A stretch of DNA of 62,188 nt. Source: Pseudomonadota bacterium. GTDB lineage: Bacteria > Pseudomonadota > Gammaproteobacteria > Pseudomonadales > Azotimanducaceae. A program made the position numbers and the translations under genes. The notes under the pieces are model-generated. The model worked only from the letters and a program-made list of their open reading frames with translations, was not told the DNA's origin and searched no databases. The stretch is from assembly GCA_027624035.1 (NCBI GenBank), contig JAQBUI010000017.1:1-62188 (forward strand), in the 5' to 3' direction. This document shows positions 8,865 to 16,614 of this stretch, piece by piece (the stretch's first letter is position 1; every line of letters starts with the position of its first letter).

Positions 8865-10001
8865 ATGAGCCAGTTTGACGAGGTCGTAGACCGCAGTGGT
8901 ACCCACACCACGAAATGGGAACGCTATCGCGACACCAACATTCTGCCAATGTGGGTCGCAGACATGGATTTTCGTGCGCCGGAAGTGGTCATTGAAGCTA
9001 TTCGCAGGCGGGTCGAGCATGGTCTGTTTGGTTATACAGAGCCGCCGGCCGAGTTGATTGAAATCTTTCGCGGCTACCTTGACCAGCGGTTCGGCTGGAC
9101 CGTTGCGGCTGAAGAACTCATGTTCATTCCGGGCGTGGTCCCAGGGCTCAACATTGCCTGTCGTGGCTTGCTCGACCCGGGCCAGTCGGCGCTCACCGCC
9201 ACGCCAGTCTACTATCCATTTCTTACAGCGCCCGGGAATTTTGGCCACGAACTGCAGCGAATTCCGGTCGAGTCAGTGAATGGTCGATACCGCTTTCCGG
9301 GGGCATCGCTTGATCGAGCCTGTGGTCCAGGTTCCAGGTTGCTCATGCTGTGCAATCCTTTCAATCCCGTTGGACGGATGCTGGATCAGGTCGAACTGGA
9401 TCAGATTGGTGAAACCGTGCTGCGCCATGACCTGCTCGTGGTCTCTGATGAGATCCACTGCGAGTTGACTTTTGACGGACGCCGGCATCTCCCGACAGCG
9501 GTGGCCTGCCCTGAACTTCGTGACCGACTGGTGACCCTCATGGCTCCCGGCAAGACCTTCAATCTGGCTGGAATCGGTGGTGCCGTAGCGATCATTTCCA
9601 ATCCGGAGCTGCGTGAGCGTTTTGCCCGCGCCAGTTCCGGCATCACGGGCCAGGTGAACCTGTTTTCCTATGAGGTCATGATGGCCGCCTACCGGGATGG
9701 GGAGCCCTGGCGTCGGGAACTGATCGCGTATCTCGAATCCAATCGCGACTACCTGGCGGCGCGTATCGAAGCCATGGTCGGTATCACAATGAATGATGTA
9801 CAAGCGACCTACCTTGCCTGGCTCGATGTCCGGGCGCTTGGGTTATCCGATGCCGCCGGTTTTTTCGAGCGGGGCGGAGTGGGTCTGTCCGATGGGTCAC
9901 AGTTTGGTGGGCCCGGCTTCCTGAGGCTAAATTTCGGATGCCCGCGGTCCCAACTGGTCGAGGTGTGCGACCGGATGGCCGAGTCCATCACCCGGGCATA
10001 G
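8865..10001 (+). CDS. patB: PatB/MalY family C-S beta-lyase (cystathionine beta-lyase)
   Basis: Fold-type I PLP aminotransferase-like enzyme that cleaves cystathionine or related thioethers to homocysteine, pyruvate and ammonia. MWVADMDFRAPEVVIEAI at the N-terminus is the family signature; CNPFNPVGRML and VVSDEIHCEL contact the cofactor and APGKTFNLAG carries the PLP lysine. At 378 residues it is standard size. ATG 8865 has GAGG six bases upstream; the reading frame extends further 5' without homology. Together with the SAM-II-controlled gene and metR it completes a route from cystathionine to homocysteine. Confidence 0.9.
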   Translation: MSQFDEVVDRSGTHTTKWERYRDTNILPMWVADMDFRAPEVVIEAIRRRVEHGLFGYTEPPAELIEIFRGYLDQRFGWTVAAEELMFIPGVVPGLNIACRGLLDPGQSALTATPVYYPFLTAPGNFGHELQRIPVESVNGRYRFPGASLDRACGPGSRLLMLCNPFNPVGRMLDQVELDQIGETVLRHDLLVVSDEIHCELTFDGRRHLPTAVACPELRDRLVTLMAPGKTFNLAGIGGAVAIISNPELRERFARASSGITGQVNLFSYEVMMAAYRDGEPWRRELIAYLESNRDYLAARIEAMVGITMNDVQATYLAWLDVRALGLSDAAGFFERGGVGLSDGSQFGGPGFLRLNFGCPRSQLVEVCDRMAESITRA

Positions 10002-10023
10002 TCAGGGGTTGCCTGATCTCTGA

Positions 10024-10485
10024 CTAACACAGGGTGAGCAGCTTCTCGGTGAATCGATTGTTGGTATCTCTGAGGCTGGCGCTGAGAAGTGTACAGATGC
10101 CCATCAGGACCTTGTTGGCCACCGAAGGTGCTTCCTGATTCAGTTTCTTGAAGTCTTCCCGTTTGAGAACGATCAGCTTGAGCTTCGTCTTCGCTTTGAC
10201 GGTCGCAGACCGCGGTGCGCCATCAATCAGTGACATCTCGCCGACGGACCGGCCCGCCGAGAGCGTCGCAATGGTATGTTTTTTGGTGTCGAACTGCTTG
10301 ATCACCTCAACCTCACCAGCAACGATAAAGAACATGTATCCGCCGTGCCCGCCTTCCTTGAAGACGTAGCTGCCTTCTTCGTAGTCGTAGGTAAACATGT
10401 ACTTCTCGATGGCTCGATAGTCGCTTTCTTCGAGGAAATTGAAGACCTCGAGCTTTGGCAACATATCTTGAATGGCTTCACTCAT
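10024..10485 (-). CDS. Cyclic nucleotide-binding domain protein
   Basis: A stand-alone cNMP-binding (CRP-type) beta-barrel of 153 residues. FKEGGHGGYMFFIVAGEVEVI and the phosphate-binding-cassette-like SVGEMSLIDGAPRSATVKA are clear, and no DNA-binding HTH or enzymatic domain follows. It may act as a regulatory subunit or ligand sensor; the partner is unknown. ATG 10485 is preferred over a long upstream extension because CCGGAG precedes it. It is divergent from moaB across about 95 bases that must hold both promoters. Confidence 0.85.
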   Translation of the reverse strand: MSEAIQDMLPKLEVFNFLEESDYRAIEKYMFTYDYEEGSYVFKEGGHGGYMFFIVAGEVEVIKQFDTKKHTIATLSAGRSVGEMSLIDGAPRSATVKAKTKLKLIVLKREDFKKLNQEAPSVANKVLMGICTLLSASLRDTNNRFTEKLLTLC

Positions 10486-10579
10486 TACGGCTCCGGTGAC
10501 CCTGATCGAACGTGGCTGAACGATAGTATGGGGTTGTACAATGCGCAAGTCATGAACGGTTGAACCAGACGAGGTGTAC

Positions 10580-11095
10580 ATGTCCAGGGGACAGGAAATG
10601 GGGCTGAAGATTGCGGTGCTGACCGTGTCCGATACCCGTACAACGCAGACAGACACATCCGGACAGTATCTGGTCGATTCGCTGACGTCGGCGGGCCACA
10701 TTCTTGCGGGCAGAGAGATCGTTATTGATGACCTGTATCGCATTCGAGCCTGTCTGTCGAACTGGATTGCGATCCCTGAAGTCGAGGTGGTGCTGGTCAC
10801 CGGCGGGACCGGGTTCACCACCCGGGATTCAACGCCGGAGGCTGTCGTACCACTGCTTGACGCCAGCATCGAGGGCTTTGGTGAGCTGTTTCGTCAACTC
10901 TCGTTTGAGGAGATCGGGACCTCCACGGTTCAGTCTCGTGCCCTCGCCGGGTTTGCCAACAAGACGCTGATTGTCTGTATGCCAGGGTCGACCGGTGCAT
11001 GCCGTACTGCCTGGGAGAAAATATTGCTTGAACAGCTAAACAGTGATCATCGGCCCTGCAACTTTGCCGAACTCATCCGGGGCGGTCACCATTGA
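10580..11095 (+). CDS. moaB: Molybdenum cofactor biosynthesis protein MoaB
   Basis: MoaB/MogA-fold protein that binds molybdopterin and is expected to adenylylate it before molybdate insertion. VLVTGGTGFTTRDSTPEAV is the family's active-site signature and MPGSTGACRTAW the second conserved segment. The protein is 171 residues. ATG 10580 follows GAGGTGTAC; ATG 10598, after CAGGAA, is a close alternative. The stop codon overlaps the moeA start, so the two are translationally coupled. Confidence 0.93.
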   Translation: MSRGQEMGLKIAVLTVSDTRTTQTDTSGQYLVDSLTSAGHILAGREIVIDDLYRIRACLSNWIAIPEVEVVLVTGGTGFTTRDSTPEAVVPLLDASIEGFGELFRQLSFEEIGTSTVQSRALAGFANKTLIVCMPGSTGACRTAWEKILLEQLNSDHRPCNFAELIRGGHH

Positions 11096-12309
11096 ATTCG
11101 CAGATGACTCGCGCGCCTCTGCATCCGGTCGATGAGGTGGTGCAGCGCCTCCTTGACGAGGCGGTGCTCATCCCTGAAACCACGACCCTGGTGCTGGATG
11201 AAGCCCTTGGCAAATATCTGGCCGGGGATGTCACTTCCGGGATTAACGTTCCGCCGGTCGCAAACAGTGCCATGGACGGCTATGCGTTTGATCGCAATGA
11301 CCCGGGCGTCATCGCGGGTGGTCTGATCGAGGTCAGCGATCGCATCCCGGCAGGCAGTGTGGGCGGGCGACTGGTGCCGGGGACCATCGCCAGGATCTTC
11401 ACCGGCGCGCCGATTCCTGAAGGGGCCAATACGGTCGTGATGCAGGAAGATACCCGTGCCGAGGAAGGTCGGGTTCGTATCCTGGAACTGCCCCCCATGT
11501 CTGACAACGTGCGGCCGGCGGGTCAGGACATCAAGGCAGGTACGGTGATTCTTGACGCCGGCCGGCGACTGTGTGCCGCCGATCTTGCACTTGCCGCGTC
11601 AGTCGGCCATGGCCAGCTGACGGTGCGGCGCCCGCTTCGAGTGGCCGTGATGTCGACTGGTGATGAACTCGTCGAGCCCCCCGCGCAGCTTGCGCCGGGT
11701 CAGATCTATAACGCCAATCGATATGTTCTGGCGGGTCTGCTGCGCGGCCTTGGCATGGAGGTGGTTGACCTTGGCATCGTGGCCGACACGTTGCAGGCTA
11801 CCGAAGCCGCCCTGGCAAGGGGTGCTGCAGAATGCGACTGCATCATCAGCACCGGCGGCGTCTCGGTGGGGGAGGAGGACTATGTCCGGGACGCCATTGA
11901 AACGTTAGGTGAGTTGACGCTGTGGCGGCTCGCGATCAAGCCCGGTAAGCCGCTTGCCTATGGTCACGTAAAGGGTACGCCGTTCTTTGGGTTGCCTGGC
12001 AACCCGGTCTCGACCTATGTGACGTTCAAGGTCATCGCTGCCCCCTACCTGATTGCGACTCAGGGTGGCAACCAGCCTGTTGATCCGGGCCTGATGGCCA
12101 GAGCCGATTTCAATTTTTCCGCAGGTAGCCGTCGGGAGTATCTGCGCGTTCGGGTGAGATCAGATGAGCAAGGGGAGACCTGGCTGACAAAGTTTCCGAA
12201 TCAGGGATCGGGTATCATGTCTTCCGTGAGTTGGGCCGATGCCCTGGCGGTGGCCGAGGTTGGACAGACAATCAGGCGCGGAGACCGGCTCAGATACTTC
12301 GCACGATAG
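11092..12309 (+). CDS. moeA: Molybdopterin molybdenumtransferase MoeA
   Basis: Inserts molybdate into adenylylated molybdopterin, the last step of Mo-cofactor assembly. PPVANSAMDGYAF, FTGAPIPEGANTVVMQED, the MoCF-fold STGGVSVGEEDYV and GLPGNPVSTYVTF are all characteristic. About 405 residues, full length. The start is TTG 11092, overlapping the moaB stop as TTGA; ATG 11104 is an equally possible start giving four fewer residues. It forms a two-gene unit with moaB and probably carries a small membrane-protein gene downstream. Confidence 0.94.
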   Translation: MNSQMTRAPLHPVDEVVQRLLDEAVLIPETTTLVLDEALGKYLAGDVTSGINVPPVANSAMDGYAFDRNDPGVIAGGLIEVSDRIPAGSVGGRLVPGTIARIFTGAPIPEGANTVVMQEDTRAEEGRVRILELPPMSDNVRPAGQDIKAGTVILDAGRRLCAADLALAASVGHGQLTVRRPLRVAVMSTGDELVEPPAQLAPGQIYNANRYVLAGLLRGLGMEVVDLGIVADTLQATEAALARGAAECDCIISTGGVSVGEEDYVRDAIETLGELTLWRLAIKPGKPLAYGHVKGTPFFGLPGNPVSTYVTFKVIAAPYLIATQGGNQPVDPGLMARADFNFSAGSRREYLRVRVRSDEQGETWLTKFPNQGSGIMSSVSWADALAVAEVGQTIRRGDRLRYFAR

Positions 12310-12343
12310 CCGCTGGGGCCGTTAGGACAGATGGGAGTGTGAG

Positions 12344-12523
12344 ATGGGGTTGATTCTCTTGAGCGTGATGGTATCGATGGTGCTCGGTGCCTGCGCGTGG
12401 CTGGTGCTGGGTGATCAATTCCCTGTCAAAGACGAATTGAAGTGGCCGGCCACGAACAACATTGCGTGTTACAGCGTGATTCTTCTGGTCCCGGTCTATC
12501 TGGTGATTTTCTTTCTGAACTAG
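12344..12523 (+). CDS. Small membrane protein, 59 residues
   Basis: Found by reading the gap after moeA. ATG 12344 follows GGGAGTGTGAG, a good ribosome-binding site, and the frame runs 59 codons to TAG. The product has two hydrophobic stretches, LILLSVMVSMVLGACAWLVL and SVILLVPVYLVIFFLN, separated by a polar loop with KDELKWPATNN, so it should be a two-helix inner-membrane hairpin. The 34-base gap to moeA suggests co-transcription. I do not recognise the family and no function is proposed. Confidence 0.65.
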   Translation: MGLILLSVMVSMVLGACAWLVLGDQFPVKDELKWPATNNIACYSVILLVPVYLVIFFLN

Positions 12524-12540
12524 GAACGCGGTTCCCTAGT
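12519..12540. terminator. Short stem-loop between convergent genes
   Basis: ACTAGGAAC and GTTCCCTAGT pair around a GCG loop with one bulged C. The stem spans the stop codons of the small membrane-protein gene and the convergent HD-domain gene. No clear U-tract, so a terminator role is only plausible. Confidence 0.35.
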
Positions 12541-13495
12541 CAGACATTGCCTGGTCTATTGATCGTCGCCCCACCTTGCGCTGATCCTTTTCCGTGACCT
12601 CTTTGGCCTTGAAGATCGACTCCAGTTTCTCCCGACGGTCGCTGTGGGCACGTCGCTCCGGGCCGTAGGCGGGTGCTTCATGTTCCTCGGTGAAGACGTT
12701 CGCATACAGATTGGCGACCCAGCTCTGGCCCTCCTGTGTTCGTCGCAGGAAGCGTAACCCCTCGCTGATGAACGGTGACACCACATCCCAGAAAAATCGC
12801 GGATAACCTTCCCGGAGATCCGCCGCGTTGGCGTATCCCATTCTGGCCGCCTGGCCGGTTTCCTTGAATTCCGCAAACAGAGACGAGATTTTACGCATGT
12901 ATTGCGGGTCGGCCAGTTGTCCAATCAAGTCGGCTGATCTGATGAGCCCGGGGAAGTCCGTACTCTCCTGGGCATCTTCTTCAGTGGGAACTGGAAACCG
13001 GGTGCGCTCTATGTTGTTTTGAATCGTCTCGAAATCCAGAAAAGTATCGTCGGCAAAGCGCTCCTGGATGTAGAGCTTTGCCCGATCAACGTGATAGGGC
13101 GTCAGAAATGCATCAGTTGAACCTGGTGGTGGGGCGATGGTTTCGTAGTCGGTGTTGACGGCGTAGCGTCCGCTGCGGTCGGCCCTGCAGATTCCCCGCA
13201 CGTAGCCAATGTCATGGTTCAAGAGCGACACCACAAAATGCACCCACTCGCTGGAGCTGACCCTGCCCTCGATAAGAATCTTTCCTCGCAGGATTTCCAT
13301 ACCGACCATTGTCACCATCATGGTGTGGTTGGCGTCGTGATAAGGGGCATCGCTGTTGGCGATGATTTCGAGTGCGTTGCGAGCGTTCGTGATGAGCACC
13401 TGAATCTGCGTGTCATCGTGGCCATAGATGTTGACGAAGTGCCCGGTCAACTCGTCAACAAATGCTTCGATGACAATGGATGAGGGATTAAACAT
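12536..13495 (-). CDS. HD-domain metal-dependent phosphohydrolase-like protein
   Basis: A 319-residue cytoplasmic protein with an HD/PDE-like helical domain. YHDANHTMM (His53, His57) and LLNHDIGYV (His94-Asp95) match the metal ligands of HD and class-I phosphodiesterase families, which hydrolyse nucleotide or phosphodiester substrates. The C-terminal ~60 residues are charged and basic (RRAHSDRREKLESIF..KVGRR) and probably extended. Substrate unknown. ATG 13495 is used; no neighbour on the same strand suggests a pathway. Confidence 0.7.
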   Translation of the reverse strand: MFNPSSIVIEAFVDELTGHFVNIYGHDDTQIQVLITNARNALEIIANSDAPYHDANHTMMVTMVGMEILRGKILIEGRVSSSEWVHFVVSLLNHDIGYVRGICRADRSGRYAVNTDYETIAPPPGSTDAFLTPYHVDRAKLYIQERFADDTFLDFETIQNNIERTRFPVPTEEDAQESTDFPGLIRSADLIGQLADPQYMRKISSLFAEFKETGQAARMGYANAADLREGYPRFFWDVVSPFISEGLRFLRRTQEGQSWVANLYANVFTEEHEAPAYGPERRAHSDRREKLESIFKAKEVTEKDQRKVGRRSIDQAMSD

Positions 13496-13840
13496 CGCCT
13501 CGCCTGATTCCGATGAGTATGCCAGCTATTGTGTCTTCTCCTGTCACGGAGTCAAGGGCCGGACCGTGCAAAAACCGCCGAGCAGTACCAAATTGGGCGC
13601 GGACAGTCGAATTGACGAACCCTGAGCGGAAGACCTCGTCGGTTCAGCGGTCACACAAGGGTCGAATAGGGGTCGTGTCATGGTCAAGAACCCTCGAATC
13701 TGAATCAGGCCTGATCAGCTTTGCTGGAGTGGCATCCATCCGGTCGTGATCACGACTCAAGCGCGGCCAGGGTGGCCGAGGCAGAGTCAAGGCATGGTCG
13801 GGAAGTGCTCGCCGACGTAACAGGGTTTTAAGTGAGCCGT
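13496..13840. other. Intergenic DNA without recognised features
   Basis: Between the divergent HD-domain gene and metR. I saw no gene, repeat copy or terminator here. It should carry the HD gene promoter near its left end; the metR promoter region begins just to the right. Confidence 0.5.
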
Positions 13841-13848
13841 CCTAATCC

Positions 13849-13876
13849 TATAATGAGAAGGCGTGAATTTAATTCA
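13849..13876 (+). promoter_or_regulatory. metR promoter -10 and MetR operator
   Basis: TATAAT at 13849-13854 is a perfect -10 box; the -35 region (TTTTAA, 17-base spacer) is poor. TGAATTTAATTCA at 13864-13876 matches the E. coli MetR consensus TGAANNTNNTTCA exactly. It begins a few bases past the expected transcription start, a position suited to autorepression. The metR ATG is 40 bases downstream. No metE lies on the other side, unlike in enterics. Confidence 0.65.
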
Positions 13877-13916
13877 TTATCCGTGGCGCCATTTGGTAGC
13901 CCTCTGGAGTATTGCC

Positions 13917-14855
13917 ATGATTGAACTGCGGCATCTGAAAACACTGGTTGCACTGCGGGAAACGGGCAGCCTGGTGGAGGCAGCGAACCGGCTGTACCTG
14001 ACACAGTCTGCCCTGTCTCATCAGCTAAAAGACCTGGAAGATCGAATGGAGTGTACCCTGTTTGTCAGAAAGACCCGGCCGCCCCGGTTTACCAGCGCAG
14101 GCCGGAGGCTGTTGACCCTTGCTGATGAGGTACTGCCAATGGTCAGGTCAGCCGAGCGGGACATCTCCAGGCTGGCGGGAGGCGAGGCCGGGAGGCTGCA
14201 CATCTGCATAGAGTGCCATAGCTGTTTTCAATGGCTGATTCCTGCCATTGATCGATATCGGAGCCACTGGCCGGAGGTTGAGCTCGACCTCACGGGTGGG
14301 TTCAACTTTGAGCCTTTGCCGGCCCTGGCAAGGGCAGACCTTGATCTGGTGATCACCTCGGACCCCGTGCAGATGCCGGATATTCGCTATCTGCCACTGT
14401 TTCGCTACGAGGCACTTCTGGCGGTGGGCAAGCAACATCACCTGGCGATGAAGTCCTGCATCGACCCGGGGGATCTTCAGCGCGAGACGCTGATTACCTA
14501 CCCGGTGAACCGAAACCGGCTGGATATTTTTACCGGATTTCTGGACCCGGCCGGTGTCGAACCAGACGCCATCAGGACTGCGGAACTGACACCGATGATG
14601 GTGCAGTTGGTGGCGAGCGGGCGTGGCGTGGCCTGTCTACCCAACTGGGCGCTCACAGAATATCTTGAGAATGAGACCATCGTTGCTGTGAAACTGGGCG
14701 AGGCCGGGCTCTGGAGCACCCTGTACGCCGCGATTCGTGATGAGCAGGTCGAGGCGCCGTTTATGGAGGATTTCATTGCGACGTCGGTCGAAACCTGTTT
14801 CAACAACCTGACCGGCATCAGACACGTCACGACCGAAGCCGCTGCTACGAGATAG
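13917..14855 (+). CDS. metR: LysR-family methionine regulator MetR
   Basis: Transcription activator of methionine genes that senses homocysteine. MIELRHLKTLVAL and the winged-HTH stretch AANRLYLTQSALSHQLKDLE begin the protein; IECHSCFQWLIPAI is a MetR hallmark, and ITYPVNRNRLD, ASGRGVACLPNW and GLWSTLYAAIRDE also match MetR. 312 residues. ATG 13917 has GGAG nine bases upstream; the frame extends 18 codons further without homology. A consensus MetR site in its own leader implies autoregulation. Likely targets include the sulfur-amino-acid genes at 5-10 kb, though no other perfect site was noticed. Confidence 0.92.
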   Translation: MIELRHLKTLVALRETGSLVEAANRLYLTQSALSHQLKDLEDRMECTLFVRKTRPPRFTSAGRRLLTLADEVLPMVRSAERDISRLAGGEAGRLHICIECHSCFQWLIPAIDRYRSHWPEVELDLTGGFNFEPLPALARADLDLVITSDPVQMPDIRYLPLFRYEALLAVGKQHHLAMKSCIDPGDLQRETLITYPVNRNRLDIFTGFLDPAGVEPDAIRTAELTPMMVQLVASGRGVACLPNWALTEYLENETIVAVKLGEAGLWSTLYAAIRDEQVEAPFMEDFIATSVETCFNNLTGIRHVTTEAAATR

Positions 14856-14860
14856 GTCAG

Positions 14861-15002
14861 CAGCCTTGAGCGTGCCCGTCTCAGCCACGCCGTAGCCGTG
14901 CTGGAAAGTGCTCATGCAGCTACCTCGATCCAGGGAACTCGGAAAGCCTTGAGCGTGCCCGTCTCCCGGGCTGTACGCCATGCAACAGTACTGATATGAA
15001 AG
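14861..15002 (-). repeat. Dispersed palindromic repeat, two minus-oriented modules
   Basis: Two consecutive modules beginning CAGCCTTGAGCGTGCCCGTCTC (14861) and AAGCCTTGAGCGTGCCCGTCTC (about 14944). Both end in a TGCAACAGTACTGATATGAAAG-like or degraded tail. Hairpin arms are imperfect (GCCACGC, GGGCTGT), so these are diverged copies directly downstream of metR. Confidence 0.65.
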
Positions 15003-15021
15003 CCCGTGACCGGATAAACGT

Positions 15022-15053
15022 AAAAAGCCCTGGGAGGGGTCCCCCAGGGCTTT
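15022..15053 (-). terminator. Intrinsic terminator of the small transcript
   Basis: On the minus strand AAAGCCCTGGG (15053-15043) pairs perfectly with CCCAGGGCTTT (15034-15024) and the T run continues to TTTTT. On the plus strand the T run is only three, so minus-strand use is favoured, though it may also help end metR transcription. Confidence 0.75.
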
Positions 15054-15095
15054 CGTCTTACGTCTTACGTATGGGAGCAAGCTCCGAGAAAAACG

Positions 15096-15137
15096 CTAGT
15101 TTAACTCGGAGGCTCCCCCAATAGACTGACTATTAAT
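15096..15137 (-). CDS. Putative 13-residue peptide with AUU start
   Basis: An ATT codon at 15137 lies seven bases after AGGAGG, an ideal distance from the perfect Shine-Dalgarno sequence. The frame runs 13 codons, ending SIGGASELN before TAG. No ATG or GTG is available at that spacing. Expression would be unusual (infC-like AUU initiation); the element could instead capture 30S subunits. Confidence 0.25.
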   Translation of the reverse strand: MNSQSIGGASELN

Positions 15138-15141
15138 GGGA

Positions 15142-15210
15142 TCACCTCCTTTTACGTTCAGGGGTTTCAGGACGTGCCAGGAGGTTCCCCCTGGTTAGAA
15201 CAACCAGCAC
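15142..15210 (-). CDS. Putative 22-residue basic peptide in the small transcript
   Basis: GTG at 15210 opens 22 codons encoding a basic peptide ending PETPERKRR. Its last codons and stop (AAA AGG AGG TGA) form the very strong Shine-Dalgarno sequence of the next frame. No ribosome-binding site is evident for this GTG itself. It may be a leader peptide or chance. Confidence 0.25.
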   Translation of the reverse strand: MLVVLTRGNLLARPETPERKRR

Positions 15211-15235
15211 GGTAGAGTGTTGTAAACAGTTTCGA

Positions 15236-15264
15236 TTTATAAACCAGCATCCGATTGGTGTCAA
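15236..15264 (-). promoter_or_regulatory. Strong sigma-70 promoter for the small transcript
   Basis: Read on the minus strand: TTGACA (15264-15259), a 17-base spacer, then TATAAA (15241-15236). The -35 box and spacing are perfect and the -10 has five of six consensus bases. Expected start near 15229. Confidence 0.75.
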
Positions 15265-15349
15265 AGGACTTCTTGAAGAACTTTCCGAAAAGCCTCCCGA
15301 AATCTGCACTTTCCTGGAAAAGTGCATGACCTGACCCCGCCGGCTGAGG

Positions 15350-15949
15350 TCAGGGAATCATGGTCCGGGCTACCCACTCACCCCCCTCCAGCGTGAACAG
15401 GCGCCGGTCATGGAGTCTGTCGTGTTCGCCACTTTGCTGATTGAGATCAAGTCTCTCTATTTCAGTGGCCTCCACGTATACGCCCGTGGCGGACCGGGGA
15501 ACCGGAAGGTCATCAGCCTTGAACTTGCTCTTCAGGCTTGACACGGCCTCGGTCAGAACAGGTCTGCCTTCGATAAAGCTGCTCTGTGGTCCCAGCGTCT
15601 CATACACATGATCCAGGTATTTGCTGCCAACGGGTCTTCTCCGCCAGTTGTGGGCGATGTTATCCGCTGCACTTTCGTGGATCTCGCCACTGATTCTGTA
15701 CTGTCGCTGGACAGATGGATACCAAAGCAACATTTGAGCGCGAGCTCCCGCGTCAATTGCCCGCCACTTCGGACTTGTCCGGTTGATAAAGAGGCCAAAG
15801 GCGTTTCCCTCGATGCTTCTCAATACTAACGTTCGGACTGAGGCGGAGCCATCGCGATCTGCCAACGCCAGAAAGCAAAGGTCGGCATTGGGATCTGACA
15901 GCCCGCGCGCGCGTTTCTTGTCGTCCGCAATACTGGTGACCGGGTTCAT
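15350..15949 (-). CDS. Pyridoxamine 5'-phosphate oxidase-like flavoprotein
   Basis: FMN-binding split-barrel protein resembling PdxH, which oxidises pyridoxamine/pyridoxine phosphate to PLP. PNADLCFLALADRDGSASVRTLVLR and NRTSPKWRAIDAGARAQMLLWYP are PNPOx-type FMN-binding segments, and VGSKYLDHVYETLGPQSS resembles the PdxH substrate loop. At 199 residues it is slightly short, and the C-terminal R-x-H motif region of true PdxH is not obvious. Functional assignment to PLP synthesis is therefore tentative. ATG 15949 is preceded by CGGAG; the frame extends 13 codons upstream. Confidence 0.75.
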   Translation of the reverse strand: MNPVTSIADDKKRARGLSDPNADLCFLALADRDGSASVRTLVLRSIEGNAFGLFINRTSPKWRAIDAGARAQMLLWYPSVQRQYRISGEIHESAADNIAHNWRRRPVGSKYLDHVYETLGPQSSFIEGRPVLTEAVSSLKSKFKADDLPVPRSATGVYVEATEIERLDLNQQSGEHDRLHDRRLFTLEGGEWVARTMIP

Positions 15950-16030
15950 GGCGGTACTCCGTTCAATTGGTCGGTTCAACTCAGCCACAGGGCCGGCTTC
16001 AATCAGTACTCGGGAGCGTGACTGACCAGC

Positions 16031-16294
16031 CTACTGGAACGTCCTTCTGGCGAGTTCTGTGTTCCCTGCACTCAATACCGCCAGTAGCCCATCCGCTTGC
16101 CGCGTGATGACGCCTTCGATGAATTCATGGAACTCATAGTCGGTCTGGACGGGTGACGACAGCCGCAGGACTTTGCCAACGATACCCTCGTCCCGCACGA
16201 TCCCGTTGATGACCAGCCTCAATTTGTCGGCGTCTCGGGAAAGGCCAACCCGGGCGCCGCGATAATCCACTTCAATCTTGTCCATAGGATGCAT
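16031..16294 (-). CDS. Hypothetical protein, 87 residues
   Basis: A short protein beginning MHPMDKIEVDYRGARVGLSR, predicted mostly beta-strand then helix, with no membrane segment, signal peptide or recognised motif. ATG 16294 or ATG 16285 could be the start; neither has a strong ribosome-binding site. It lies upstream of the PNPOx gene on the same strand with an 81-base gap, so they may share a transcript. It is divergent from another small hypothetical gene. Codon use looks like that of neighbours, which supports it being real. Confidence 0.55.
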   Translation of the reverse strand: MHPMDKIEVDYRGARVGLSRDADKLRLVINGIVRDEGIVGKVLRLSSPVQTDYEFHEFIEGVITRQADGLLAVLSAGNTELARRTFQ

Positions 16295-16377
16295 GATCGC
16301 CCACTAAGGGGGTGCGATCAATATACCGGCTGCATCAGTTCGGGTATCATGGCGCTGCCAAAATTCGGGAGAGCAAT

Positions 16378-16548
16378 GTGAGTCAAAAAGAAGACGCTCA
16401 GGCACTGGCGGAGGACCTCGCGAGGGGGCTGAAGAAGCTGGGGCCGAACCGCACCGTCGCGCTGTCGGTCCACGTCACCAAAGACCTGATCGCTGAACTG
16501 GAGATCAAGGCGGAGAAGCTGGTGGCGCAGATTAAGACCATGAGCTAG
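16378..16548 (+). CDS. Small helical hypothetical protein, 56 residues
   Basis: GTG 16378 follows GGGAGAGCAAT and opens a 56-codon frame. The product begins MSQKEDAQALAEDLARGLKK and ends with an amphipathic segment, IAELEIKAEKLVAQIKTMS. It looks like a soluble, mostly alpha-helical charged protein. The frame extends upstream to 16312 but that part overlaps the promoter region of the divergent gene. Not recognised. Confidence 0.5.
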   Translation: MSQKEDAQALAEDLARGLKKLGPNRTVALSVHVTKDLIAELEIKAEKLVAQIKTMS

Positions 16549-16614
16549 GCAAGCTCTGATACTACCCGACGTGGGCATTGGCAGCGGATTGGTATCCGAA
16601 GGCAGACTCTGCGG

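Larger units (their letters stand above)
15021..15229 (-). ncRNA. Candidate small structured transcript (sRNA or small-peptide mRNA)
   Basis: A ~210-nt minus-strand unit bounded by a near-consensus sigma-70 promoter and an intrinsic terminator, outside every long gene. From its 5' end it can fold a CTGGTT/AACCAG hairpin inside a CGTGC/GCACG stem. Then it carries AAGGAGGTGATCC (within 15139-15153), the exact complement of the full 16S rRNA 3' end. A two-part helix follows (GGGAGC/GCTCCC and CTCCGAG/CTCGGAG, 15073-15118), then the terminator. Two tiny reading frames overlap the Shine-Dalgarno region. I recognise no known RNA family; whether it works as RNA or encodes peptides is open. Confidence 0.55.

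Noticed and set aside
10486..10869. N-terminal extension of the cyclic nucleotide-binding protein
   Set aside because: Lies antisense to moaB and upstream of a good ribosome-binding site; no homology.
14637..15080. 147-codon minus-strand frame across the end of metR and the small transcript
   Set aside because: Starts within the terminator region of the small transcript and runs antisense to metR; no domain.
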